NCBI GenBank assembly: GCA_002343505.1
Contig: DDQZ01000105.1
Span: 49,986 to 113,985 of the forward strand
Length of the DNA: 64,000 bases
Source of the DNA: Verrucomicrobiaceae bacterium UBA2429
GTDB taxonomy: Bacteria > Verrucomicrobiota > Verrucomicrobiia > Verrucomicrobiales > Verrucomicrobiaceae
Direction: 5' to 3'
This document shows positions 35,502 to 48,300 of this stretch, in pieces (the stretch's first letter is position 1; each line of letters starts with the position of its first letter). The position numbers were made by a program, and so were the translations under genes. The notes under the pieces were generated by a model. It saw only the letters and a list, made by a program, of their open reading frames with translations. It was not told where the DNA came from and searched no databases.

Positions 35502-36211
35502 GCAGCACCCCATCCCCAACCCCAGCCGCGCGCGCCCACCGGGTCGCCGTCGTGGACGACCACACCCTCATGCGCGAGGGCATGAAAATGCTCCTCGAAA
35601 ACCTCCAGGGCCTCTCCTGCGCCTGGACCGCCGGAGACACTTCCGAGGCGCTGCGATTGCTGGAGGCAGACATGCCCGACGCCCTCGTGGTGGACATCAC
35701 CATGCCCGGCCGCAACGGCCTGGAGCTCATCAAGGACATCCGCGCCCTGTATCCCGATCTGGCCGTGCTGGTCGTCTCGATGCATGACGAGGCGCTCTAC
35801 GCGCAGCGCGCCCTGAAGGCCGGCGCCAAGGGGTATGTGATGAAGGACGCACCCCACGGCGTCTTTGAAAAAGCCATCCGTCATGTGCTCGCGGGCGGCA
35901 TTGCCCTGAGCGAGAAGATGTCCGAGAGCATCCTGCTGGCGTTTTCATCGGGGACAAATCCAGGGCCGGAGGGCGCCATCCATAATCTCAGCGACCGCGA
36001 GTTCGAGGTCTTCCAGTTGATCGGCGAGGCGCGCAGCACCGCCCAGATCGCCGCCGAGCTGGGCATCAGCCCGAAGACGGTGGATGTTCACAAGCTGAAA
36101 ATCCGCCAGAAGCTCAGTCTCACAGAGAGCACCTCGCTGACTGCCTTTGCCATCCGCTGGGTTGAGCTGCGCAAGCTCGACATCAAAGAGCCGGCGCAGG
36201 CCCGTGGCTGA
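35498..36211 (+). CDS. NarL/FixJ-type response regulator (receiver plus LuxR HTH)
   Basis: 237 residues; ATG 35498 overlaps the kinase stop (ATGA). Residues ~14-130 are the receiver domain with the acidic pocket VVDDH (18-22), phospho-acceptor Asp66 in LVVDITMPG, Ser/Lys switch residues in VVSMHDE and GAKGYVMK. Residues ~165-225 are a LuxR helix-turn-helix (LSDREFEVFQLIGEARSTAQ, IAAELGISPKTVDVHKLKI). Phosphorylated by the upstream kinase it should bind DNA and switch target promoters. The next gene, 177 bp on in the same direction, encodes a giant surface protein, making it a plausible target, though this rests on position alone. Confidence 0.9.
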   Translation: MSSTPSPTPAARAHRVAVVDDHTLMREGMKMLLENLQGLSCAWTAGDTSEALRLLEADMPDALVVDITMPGRNGLELIKDIRALYPDLAVLVVSMHDEALYAQRALKAGAKGYVMKDAPHGVFEKAIRHVLAGGIALSEKMSESILLAFSSGTNPGPEGAIHNLSDREFEVFQLIGEARSTAQIAAELGISPKTVDVHKLKIRQKLSLTESTSLTAFAIRWVELRKLDIKEPAQARG

Positions 36212-36272
36212 CAGTTCGTTTTGCGGGATTCGCCTGAGCGGGGCGGCCCTTGCTTCAGACACAACCAGTTTA

Positions 36273-36350
36273 CGATGCTTTACAGCATGAAAGGCAAACC
36301 TTTATGCGATGGCGGCCAGAGCCTTACCCGAGAGCAAGCCATCGTCTGAT
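36273..36350 (+). promoter_or_regulatory. Structured leader upstream of the giant gene, weakly GEMM-like
   Basis: The segment contains a hairpin GCATG-AAAGG-CAAA-CCTTT-ATGC (36285-36307). Its left arm could instead pair with ATGC at 36275-36278, giving two exclusive folds. A longer pair follows: CGATGGC (36307-36313) with GCCATCG (36338-36344). AAAGGCAAACC is identical to the conserved first strand of GEMM-type c-di-GMP (or cAMP-GMP) riboswitches, and GGCGGCCAGAGCC 10 bases later partly resembles their GGACGCAAAGCC block. The match is incomplete, so a riboswitch is only a possibility. It lies 40-115 bp before the start codon of a PEP-CTERM surface-protein gene, a kind of gene that such switches can control. 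Confidence 0.35.
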
Positions 36351-36388
36351 AGACCCATTTTCGCGACCCGGCTCAAAATGCCGGCCGC

Positions 36389-39300
36389 ATGAAAATAAAA
36401 GAAAATAATTGCCGCCAAAATTCTTTCCTCACCAGCAAGACCTGGGGACTCCATGTGGCGCTGGTGCTTTCGGTCCTGCCTTTCATGGCGCCGGCTCAGA
36501 CGGAATGGCTGCCATTCACAGGCGATGTGCACTCATGGCAGACCACCGCAAATTGGAGCACTGGCGTCATCCCCAGCGGCATGAGCGAGTCTGTGTTGTT
36601 TGGTTTCTCCCCATATCAAAACCAAGTCATCACCCTGGACGCTGATGTGACTTTGGGCTCGTTGATTTTTGCCAACCAGGCGAAGTCCTTTTTGCTGTCC
36701 TCCAACACGCTGACCATGGACAACGGCGACAACGGTTCCCTGCTCTCCAACACTGGAGCCGCCACCAATGTGATCACCTCCAACATTGTCTTCGCCGACG
36801 GAGTCTCCAACACAGTGGCAGTGGGTGATGGCCGGCTGGTGCTCACCGGCATCATCAGCGGAAGCAACGAGTTGACCAAGACCGGGGACGGCATGCTGAT
36901 CCTCGCGGGCGCAGTGTCGAACACTTACACGGGTGTGATCACCTTGAACGGGGGAATCACCCTGGCCCGTCCGCAGGGGAACAACCTCCTGATGCTGGGC
37001 ACCACCGGGGCGGGCACCGTCGTCAATGCGGGTGCGACATTCGCAAGCGGCAACGACTTTTCGGGCGGTGCCGGGCTTCAGACCACGGAGGGATGGGGAA
37101 CCATCAACGAAGCCTTCACCATCACAGGGGACGGTTATCTCAGGCAGGGTGCGATCCGCAAGATGACGGGTCGCGAGCAGGATACGATCGGCGGCACGGT
37201 CACCTTGGATGGCAATGCCCGCCTCCATGCGGACTATGGCACGCTGGCGCTTTCCGGGGCCGTGGCGATTGGCGCGAACACACTGACTGCAACCGGGGCC
37301 GGCGGGTTCATTTCACTGAGCAGCAGCAGTGTCGCGGGTTCGGGAGACATCGTGCACTACGGCCTCGCGGGTTTCCGCCTTCAGGGAAACAGCAACACCT
37401 ACACTGGCACGATCAAATCCAACCTCGGCGAGATCCGGGCGGATACGGGTGACACGACAACGGGCAACAACCCGTATGACACCATCGCAGCACTGGATCT
37501 GCGCAACTCCCTCTTGCGCCTCAACTATCCCAACGCCGCCGGAACCGCTCCGAATGTTGCCGACAGCCGCTTCTCCACGACCGCGCCGATTTCGATGCGC
37601 TCCAGCCAGATCAACATCGAAAATGCCTCGTTCAGCGGCACCAGCACGAACTTTTTCGACTATGCGGTCGCCCAGACTTTCGGCACGACAACGATGCACT
37701 CCGGGGCGAACTACATTAATTTCCGGTCCGCCGACGCGGGTAGTGTGACGATGACCTTTACCGATTTGTTGAATCCGAATCCCGGCACAACGCTGGAGTT
37801 CCAGATCGACAGTCTCAGCGGTGGTGCCGCCCACAATCTCGGGGTGACCGGGTCCAAGCACCGGATCCTAAACACCGCGTTGGAGGGCGGGGCAGGAGTT
37901 CCGTTCCTGGGCGGTTGGGCACGCACCTCGGGCGGCCAGAGCACCACTTCCTTAATGGAGTTCGTCAAATATGTGCTCGGCAGTGGTTACACCATGCTCG
38001 CATCCGGCGATTATGCGACGAACACGGCGGAGGGAACCTGGGCTTCCGGGCAGAACGTCAAGATCACCACGACCGCGACCACGACCCTCACAGCGGACCG
38101 CACGGTCCAGTCGCTCAATCTTCAGAGTACGACCGCCCGGACCCTGACAGGCAACCCAGGCACCACACTCGAAATCGAGTCAGGTGGGCTCATCTCCCAA
38201 GGTGCGACCCATGTGATTTCCGTACCTTTCCTGACCGCGGGAGCCGGAGGAGATCACGTGCTCTACCTTCACACGCCGAGTTCGAACATCATCCGATCTA
38301 TCATCACCGACAACGGGGGAAATCCGGTCAGCTTGGTGAAGGACGACGGTGGCACCGTTTCGTTTCTCGGAAACAACACCTACACCGGCACCACCTTCCT
38401 CAACGAAGGGATGTTCCGGGACATCATCGGTGCCCGCAATCTCACGGCCCTGGGATCCGGAAACTTCAACATGGCGGGCGGCGCGATCGGCCAGTCGGCC
38501 TACGAAACGGATCGTGACTTCACCCGCGCGCTCGGAACCGGCGCCGGTGACGTGCAACTGACCGGAGGCGGTGGAGGCGGTGGAGGCAGTGTCGGCTTCT
38601 CCGCCTACGGAGCTCCCATTGATATAAATTTCGGAGGTTCCGGTGCCACCGTCGTCTGGGGTTCCCCGACCTTTAATCCTGGGATCTTCACGCTCAATGG
38701 CGGGAGTGCCACCCACGTCGCCACATTGGTGAACGACCTCGATCTCGGCGGTGAGCAGCGCTACATCCGTCTGGATGGGGGATCCTCCGCGGGTAACCGC
38801 GCCGTCATGGGAACGATCTCCGGCGACATCACCAACGGCGGCATCGTCAAACGCGGTGGCGGGGTGCTTTTCTTTGATGGTGCCCAGTCCTACACCGACA
38901 GCACCATCATCCACGAAGGCGAACTCTGGCTGCGCAATGGAACCGGAACGGCCGGTGCGAACGTGATCGGGAACGATATCATGATCGGGGCGGCCTCAAG
39001 ACTGAAGATCGATGCTCCTTCCAGCATAGGCTCGCGTCAGAGCATTATTATGCAGAACCAGGATGACAACAGCGCTTCTGCGATCGCGTTCGGACCCGGC
39101 TACGGGAACGGATCAGACATCCTCTTCCACAGCATCATCAGCGCGAACGGCAGCAGCATCCCGCAGACTGGAGCGTACGACATCACCCTTGCCAACCAGC
39201 AGCGGGGCAACGATCGTCGCAACCGGGTGGCTGTGCAACTCAGTGGCAACCACGTTTTCACCACAGATGTGATGGCTCAGATCAAAGCGGTGGCTCCGGA

Positions 39301-42300
39301 TGTGCAGGCATGGTTGGGGGCTGACACAGGCAATGGCACTTATGCTGGCAGCACCATTCCTGCCACTGGCCGCGATAAGACAGGCGGCGTCGAGGCATTC
39401 CGCCTGGGTTCCGGTGGCGGCACGCTCACCATCGCCAATGAAAATGTCCTTGATGGTGCGTTCCCGCTCATCGTCGGAGCGGAAGATCAGACGGGGCGCA
39501 CCAACATCGGCGGTGTCGTTTTTCTGCCGAAGGCGCAAAACTACAGCGGGATCATCAGCCAGACGGATGGCACACCACTTGATGCGGGAAATCTGATCGG
39601 CGCTGGGGGGATACTGGTCGTCGGTCAAAACGGCGCGCTCAACAGCGCCAACAACAACATCTCCCTTCGTGCCGGCGAGTTGAGATTGGGAGTTGATTCG
39701 GCAAACTCATTCCTTGGTGGCGTGGACAGCCAGTACGCCGCGCGCAACGTCATCACCAAATCCGCAAACTCGGTGCTGCGGCTCCAGCCCATCACCGGCG
39801 CGTCAAATGGCGTGCTCAAGCTTAACCAGTTTCTCATGCGCATGGACGCGGCCGACCGCACGTTCAGCCTCAACTCCATTGGCACGCATTACACACAGAC
39901 TGTTTTCGATGGTGATGGCGTGCTCGAAAATGGCACCACGGCACGCAGCGCGTTTTTCAACGTGGGCAACGACAACAGCTTCCAATCCGGTGTCGGAGTG
40001 CTTGTGTTTAATGGAGCGCTCAGCCAGACTGGCACTGGCGCGGTCAGCCTGCAAAAACGCCAGGGCGGGGTGCTCGTTCTAGCAGGCGACAACACCTACA
40101 ATGGCACAACCAATGTCCAGCAGGGCAGGCTTGTGCTCGCGCACACCGGTGCCGCGGGCAATGCGGGCACGACGATCAACATGAACACGAACAACGACCG
40201 GCGCTCGGACCTTGAGTTCCGGTTGGATGGCGCGGGGCCCTTTGTGTTCGACAATGTCATTAACACTACGGGCGGCAATGACGGCTCGACCCGTGTGATC
40301 ACAGTGGGTTCGAAAAACGGTTCATCATCGAACCAGGTCGTGCAAGTTCCCACTCTCACCATCGGCCATTCGGGCGCCTTCACGGTGAATGGCTCAGGCA
40401 GCAGCGCGGTGTTTTTGGACGGGTTCAATGGTTACCAGTTCGAGATTACAGGGACGCTGAATCTGAACCGTGACATCGTTCTGCGCACCCGCGGCGCGTT
40501 CACCACCATCAGCGGTGTGGTCGCTGGAGCGGCGGCAAACGACCTGGAGAAATCCGAGCAAGGCACTCTCTGGCTCAGTGGAGACAACACCTATGCGGGC
40601 AACACCACCGTCTCCAACGGCTACCTCGTCCTCGGTCACGACAACGCGCTGGGAACCGCGTCCACCGATGTCGTTTTCCGCAATACCGCTTTCACCCAGA
40701 TCCTGGCCTCCGGCGCGCGCACCATCAGCCGCAATTTCATCAACACCGCCACTGGCAGCACCCAGACCCTTGGCGGCCTGGACGCTGGAGCCAAGACTTT
40801 CTCCGGAAACATCAACCTCTCAACCCGCGGCATCTCCCTCACTGCCGCTTCTGGAGGCGACACCACATTCACCGGCACTGTCAGCGGTGCCCAGGGAGTC
40901 ACCAAAACCGGCGACGGCAACGTCATACTGGCTCCCGCATCGGGAACGGGCAACACTTACACTGGTGTGACCTCCGTGAGCAGCGGCGTGCTTGTCGGCC
41001 TGGCGCAGGCCGTGTCGGGAAGCCCGTTCGGCGAGAACAATGCTTTCAATGTGGCCAATGGCACCCTCGCCCTTCAAGGAGGAGGCGGTGCCACCACCAC
41101 AAGCACGACCGGCGCGCTCACAGTGGACGGCGGCAATGCCACGGTTGCGGTCAATGCTCCCGCGGGTGCCACCACGTTCACCTTCGGTTCACTGTCGCGT
41201 GCGAATAACGCCACGCTTGTCCTCAAAGGCGGCTCCACGAATCTGGGCGGGGCAACCACCGAGATGGTTTCATTCACCGCCGCTCCCACTCTGACAAACG
41301 GCATCATCGGACCCTGGGCGGTCATCGGAGGTCCGGGCCTCAGCGACAATAGCGGGCACTATGCCGGGTTTACCGGAGGTAATGTGGTGACCGCCACATA
41401 CTCGGGCACGGGAGATCTCGACGGCTTGACCTCTGCCTCTGATGTGTGGGATGCAGGCGCCACCGCCAGCACGCTCACCGGCAACCGGTCAGCCCACGCT
41501 TTCCGCGCCTCTGCTGATGTGGCTCTCGGCGGCAACACGCTTTTCCTCGGCTTCAGCGGCCAGGCGGGCATCATTCTCAACAATGGCGCGGACATCTCGG
41601 GCGGCACGCTGAGCCTGGGAACCAACGTGCTTTCCATCTACACCGATGACGCGGCTGTCTCCACTCTCGGCGCGACTGTGACGAACTTCCGCGGCAACAC
41701 CAACAACACTCTGTCAACCGGACTGATCAAGTTCGGCCCGGGTAATTTGGAAATCTCCGCCCAGCAGTCCTTCCAAGGCAATGTCCAGGTTAACCAGGGA
41801 ACTTTGAGCTTCAGCGCGGCCAATCTGGCGCCGACTTTTGAAAACCTCAATGCCGTGATCGGCTCTGAGGTTGTCATCCGCCCGGGGGCGACGGTTTCCC
41901 TCAACGGGTTTGACCAGGAGTTCGGCAATCTCTCGGGTTCAGTGGTGGTCAGCCCTGTGCTCAACACAGCCGGAACGCTGGAACTGGGCGCGGCCACGCT
42001 CACTGTGGGCAGAAACACCGGGGACCGCACCTTCTCCGGCCAAATCACCGGCGGTGCGGGTTCGCGCCTGGTGAAAGTCGGCGGCAGCCGGCTGATCCTG
42101 GACAACTGGGATCCCGCACGGCCCAATTCGCTGGGCACGCTTGAAGTCCTGCAAGGACCGGTGCAGTCCCGCCTCAATGACAACTCCTGGGCTCAAGCCA
42201 TCGGTTTTGCCAACTCCATTCCTGCCAGCACGGAAATCCTGCTGCGCGGCGGCGAGTTTGAGGCCTACGTCAATGGCGACAGCACCAGCAATTTCCAGTT

Positions 42301-45300
42301 CATCCCGCTGGGTCACAGCATTTCCGCGCGCGACGGCAACTCGGTTCTTGACACCAACCGGTGGCAGGGCGGCGGCACCAACAAGATCCTTGGCTTCAAC
42401 AACCTGACGGTGGACAAAAACATCCTCACCATCACCGGTGGCAATGCCATCTATCCGCGTTTTGACGGCACCTTCACCATGACGGCCAACTCGCGTCTGC
42501 AGATTGACGCGCCGCTTCTGATCAACGGTTCGATCACCGGCCACTACGCCCTGACCAAGACGGGTGGCAGCAACCTTGAAATCGGTGGCAGCAACAACGG
42601 CTGGGATGGCGGCACAGTTTTGCATGACGGCCTTCTACTCTTCGGCTCGCGCGTGCCTGAAGTTTCGGAGCGCTACATGGCCGGCACCAACCTCTTCAGC
42701 TACAGCGCCACCGCAAACCTGGGGACGCGCGACATTGTGGTCAACCGCAGCACGGCCGCCCGCTTCACCGCTCCTTCCAACGTTCTCAAGGACGACGGCC
42801 AGCGCGTTCTCTTGTTTGGTTCGGATGGCGCGGGTCTCCCGCGCGTGGACATCGGCGTGGATGCGCCGTTAACCGATTATTCCCTGCGCTCCACGAGCAA
42901 AGGAGCGCTGACCATCGGCTTGAACGACGGCTTTTACACCCATGCCATTGACCAGTCCTTGATTGGAGATGGCAGGTGGGGGCTTGGCGCCTGGGCGACG
43001 ACTTTCTACACAGCGTCAACGCTGGGATATGGAGTGGACAATCTCTACCGCTTCGCGGGCGTGAACGGCGTCCTGGGGATAACCCAGTCACACGCTCTCT
43101 CCGGCCCGGCCGGACTCCAGGTGGGCACGGCCCAAGTGACGCAGGGCTTTGCCATCAACAGCGGCAACGGCCAGGCGCGCCTTTATGGTGACCAGGGCTA
43201 CACTGGCAACACGCTCGTCTTCCGCAATCGCGAGGCTGGCAGCGTGCAGAACTTCCTGGAAATCCTCGGTGACAGCGCCTCCCCGGTTTTCGATGTCTAT
43301 GGCCGCCTCATGGCGCGCGGCGCGGGCCGCTTCACCAATGACGCGGGGGTGCAAGTCAACACCGTCAATCTGCATCCGGGCTCCATTCTGCGTCTCGACT
43401 ACGCCATGGACGTCAACGACACCATCATGATCTCCCGTCTGGAAAACTCCAATCTGGGCCTTGAGTCCACTGAAAACAAATGGGGTGACTCCACGCCCAT
43501 GCTGCTCAACGGAGCCACGCTCAACCTGGTCAGCTCCAGTGGACGAGTGAATCGTGAAACGATCGGCGTGCTCAGCGTCAAAGGCGGCGCCGCTGTGCTG
43601 CTGGAGCGCAATGGCACCAACGGCCAGATCATTTTGGAGACGCCCTCCATCACCCGCGTCGGCCAGGCCACCTTCGATGTGCGCGAAAACGCCGATGAAC
43701 TGGGCCGCGTGGATTTGCAGAGCCAGAAGTTCTTCATCAACAACGGCAGCAGCATGGAGGACGCCCAGGGGCTGCTGCCGGTGTGGATGATCAACCCGAC
43801 ACGCAACACCTTCCTCACCTATAATGAAGATCTTGGGGTGCAAAACGCCGCTTTTACCAGCAGCACCACAACCGCTGGCACCGGAGCCGCCTTCCTCGGC
43901 GGGCTCACCAGCGCGTCAGTGGCCAGCTACGGTGTGGGCACCGGTGATGCCACTCTGGCGGGCACAGTTGATGTGCATGCGCTTCGCATCAGCCACGAGG
44001 CGGCCAGCAATGACACCGTCCTCACCGGCGGCCAGATCAACATTCACAGCGGCGGCCTCATCGTGGACAACCGCGACAACGCGCGGGTGAATTTTGACAC
44101 CACGAATGTGTTCTTCGGTGACGGCACGACTCCGGTGGAAGGCATCATCTACTCCGACCAGAACAACATCACCACCCGCATGGGCGGCGTGGTCACGGCG
44201 GCAAACCTCACCATGCACGGCGCGGGCAATCTGCAGCTCACCAACACTGCCAACGCCATCAGCGGCAACATCCAGATGAACGGCGGCAGGCTGTTCCTTG
44301 ATGGAGTCGGCACAGCGGGCACGGGCGCCAGCATCACCCTGACCGGCAATTACCTGCAAAACAACGACGGCAACCAGATGCCGGAACTACTGCTGCGCAC
44401 ACTCAATGCCAACGGCGCCTGGACCAACGGCATCATCGTCGCGGAGCACACCCCGTATGTGCGCGTGCTCGGCCAGTCCCTGGACGGCACCTCGCTGACC
44501 AGTGTGCGCAACCAGACGCTGCCCGGCCTGATGATCGAAGGCACGAACACTCAACAGGGCACCACCTTCATCTTCGGCACGACCAGCAACACCAACAACG
44601 CCAACAACTACAACTTGATTGTCAGTGGCGCGACCACGCTCGGCGGCAGCGCGCCCGTCGGTTTCCGCATTGAGCGCGGTGGCACCAACATCCAGGGCGG
44701 TGGCGGCTTCATGACACTGGCGGGCGCTGTCACCGGCACGGCTCCAGTCATCAAATCAGGGGACGGCTACCTCGTGCTCCAGGCCGATAACACAGGCCTC
44801 AGCAGTCCGGTGACGCTCAACCGCGGCATCATTCGCGGCCAGGGCAACAATGCCAACAACTTCTTCGGCACGGGTGATTACACACTGAATTTTGGCACGG
44901 TGGAAATTCTGCACAACAACGCGGGCACCTACTTCAACGCCTCCGGGCAGGACATCTTTGTCAATGGCGCGGCGAGCATCAACTCCAACCGCAACGGCGG
45001 CAGCAACGCGGCGAACTACACCATCGGCGTCAACAATGGTGACAACACCATCGTCACGTCCAATGGCGCGTCGCTCCGTCTCAACGCGGCTTCTTTCGGG
45101 GATGACTTTTACCTGGAAAGCAGGCTGATCATCAACGACAGCGCCGCCTGGTTCCAGGACAACACGGAGGTATGGTTCCGCGACCAGCTCGTGGGCGGCG
45201 GACGCCTGACACGCACGGGCATCTGGCACACCTATTTCGACAACACGGTGCCCAATGACAACTGGTCGGGCACGCTCGATCTGCAGGCGGGCACCGTGCG

Positions 45301-48300
45301 TGTGCTGCGCAGTGAGACCACCCTTGGCGGTGTGGGCAGCTCCATCATCCTCAACCCGGCGGCACAACTCAGCGTCAGGACGGTGGCAAACCTCGGCACC
45401 GGAAATGGCATCACACAATTGCGCACCACCAGCGCCACCAGCCTGCCTGTGCTGGGCATAGCGCTGGGCACCGAATTCACTGCCTTGCGCGCGCATTATA
45501 ACGGACTCACTGCGACTGGCACCCGCAATGGTGTGCTGGCGATGGATGCCGGGCAGAGCGTCAGTGTGGATCCGGACATGGCCAACTTCCAGAACGGCAA
45601 CTGGTTCTTCGGGGGTGCCACAGGCAGCGGTACTCTGGCCGCGAACTCGGTGGCTCCCTGGGGGCCTGGAGGCAACAAGTTCCTCATTGGCGGCGGCAGC
45701 GGCACCATCACGCTGAGTCCGACGGCCGGAAGCGCCCAGTTTGCCGGCAGCAACCAGATGATCATTGGATCCGCGCTCAATGTCTTTGGCTACAGCACGG
45801 TGGTCTTTAACGCCAACGGCAACAACACTTATGACGGCGGCACTCTGGTGACTGTGAGCCGCAACATGGACGGGGGCTACCGAGGCATGGCACTGAGCAT
45901 TCAGGGTGGGCGCGCCACGGACACCACCTATCGCACACCGCTGGGCAGCGGCTTGGTGGATGTGTTTGGCGAAGTTCGAATTGAACAGGCCAACGGCACG
46001 GCGCGCAATGCCGACAATGCCAATGCCAACGCCTGGGTGTTCCACCCGGGCAGCCGCATCCGCTTTGACAATGACGCTCCTTTTGCCACTGCCGGCACCG
46101 AGGGCCGCTGGGCGGACAATGTTCCCATCGCCCTGAACACCACGGTTCTTGAGATGTTTGGCGACGGCGCGACTCACCCCTACAACACCGAGACGGTGGG
46201 AGCCATCTCCGTTGCGGGCGGGTCCGAGGTGGTTGTCCGCCGGCGCGGGGCGTTTCTGGCTGAAATCATCGCGGGTGACCTGACCCGCGTGGGGAATGGC
46301 ACGCTCATGGTGACAGGCATGGATAACACCACCAACACCATTTCCGGCCTGGGTTCCACGGCGGCAACCACCGCCATGCGCCTCCTCGTCGCCAACGGCG
46401 CTTCGCTCATGAACAATGGCATGGTGGACCCGTGGATCATCGGCCGCATTGGAGGCCACTTTCTGCGTTATGATGCCGCGGGCGGCTTCCAGCCCCTGAC
46501 CACGGCCAATACCCCCAACTACATCGTGAGCACTGCCACCACGATTGACGGCGCGGTGCTTCCTCTCAATGACGGCACGGAAATCCTCGGGCTTGAGGCG
46601 ACTGGAGCGGTTACTTTGGGGGCGAATCTGGATGTGCATGCCCTGCGTGTTTCGCGCCAGATCAATGCCAGCATCAACAAAAGCGCTGACGGCTCCTTCA
46701 GCAGCATCACCATCCGCAGCGGCGGCTTGAACTTTGCTGACACCGGCGGCACCAACCGCAGCCCGACGATCAACGCCGACTTGTTCTTCGGTCTCAACGG
46801 CACGGGGGACGCCTATGTCTTCTCTGACGGCACCACCGGCCAGATCAACGGCAAAATTCATGCCTCGAATTTCATCAAGAGCGGTCCGGCGGAGGTTTAC
46901 ATTCGTAGCAACCAACCCCAGTTCACCGGCAACTGGATCGTCAACGGCGGCGCCCTTCGTTTCACCACCCCGGGCGGGCAGAGCAGCGGCGAAGTCATCC
47001 TCAACGGAAGCCGCATGAATGACCGCGACAACACTTTCAACCTCACGGAGGTCCGCTACAACTTCAACAGCGGCAGCCCGGACCTTTTCACATGGACTGG
47101 CGGCAAGATCACCGGGTACAACCTCAACCGCATCTATGCCATCACCGCCAATGACCGTCTTCAGCAGATCCCCGCCGTTGACTTGCGCACCACCAATACA
47201 GTGGCCGGCACAGGGCAGGAAGGCTTGATGATCTTCCTGCTCGACGGTGCCCGCAGCACAGTTCGCACCGGCACGGTCACCCTCCACGACCACTACCAAG
47301 TCCAGGTGGAGTCCAACACTTATGGCACAGGCTCCACATCCGGCTTTCAGTTTGGGTCGGGCACTGGCGTCGGCGGCCTCAACAACCAGGGTCTCTTCGA
47401 CCTGCGCAAGGTGGGCGACGGCGTGCTGACTCTCGGCGACAACAGCCTCAGTTTCACCGGCAGCCGCAGCATCACCATTGGCGAGGGCGCGGTGCGCGTG
47501 CTGCACGGCGGCGCCTTTGGCGGCGCTGGCAACACCGGCAACATCGAGCAGGGCGGCGCCCTGGAAATCGCCGCCGCTGGCTGGGCTCCCTCCGCCACGC
47601 TCGTGCAGCAGCCTGGCTCCATGGAGCGCTGGGCTGTGGATGGAGCGCGCAGCGGGAATGTGACTCTGCCTTCGGGGGTGCACTGGCAGATCATGCACAA
47701 CCAGACCGGCACGCAGACCGTCACCCTCGACGGCGGCTCCATCATGGGGTACACCCCGCGTGACTGGGATCATGTCGGCGTCATCCACAGCTTGGGTTCC
47801 GGAGTCACCATCCACCTCGCCTCCAACTCCTTCCTCGGCCAGCCTTTTGTCTCTTCGAACAACTCGATTTGGGACCAGGCGCGCATCTACGACATCGGCA
47901 AGATCAACCAGACCACAGCCAGCAACCCGAACGATCCCGGCCTGCGCGGCAGCTACCTTCAAATTGACGGCGTCATCACGGGTCCCGGCGGCTTGACCAA
48001 ACTGGGCCAGGACATGATCGTGCTCAACGGTGCCAACACTTATGCGGGAGCGACCTCAGTTGAAAACGGCATCCTGCAGATAGGCCGCAACAACACGCTG
48101 CCGGTGGGCACGGACCTGAGCACGGAGACCAGCAGCGGCATGTTCGACCTCAACGGTTATAACCAGGAGGTGGCCTCGCTCTCCGGCGACCACGGCAGCG
48201 TCAACAACGGCGCGTTTGACTTGAACACCCTCACCCTCAACCAGAGCGCCAGCACCATCTACGGCGGCCAGATCAACGGCAACGTCAGCGTGGTCAAGAG

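Noticed and set aside
44756..47962. 1068-codon open frame on the minus strand inside the giant gene
   Set aside because: It is the antisense of a repetitive, stop-poor coding frame, has no signal or domain, and the plus-strand frame is continuous and recognisable.
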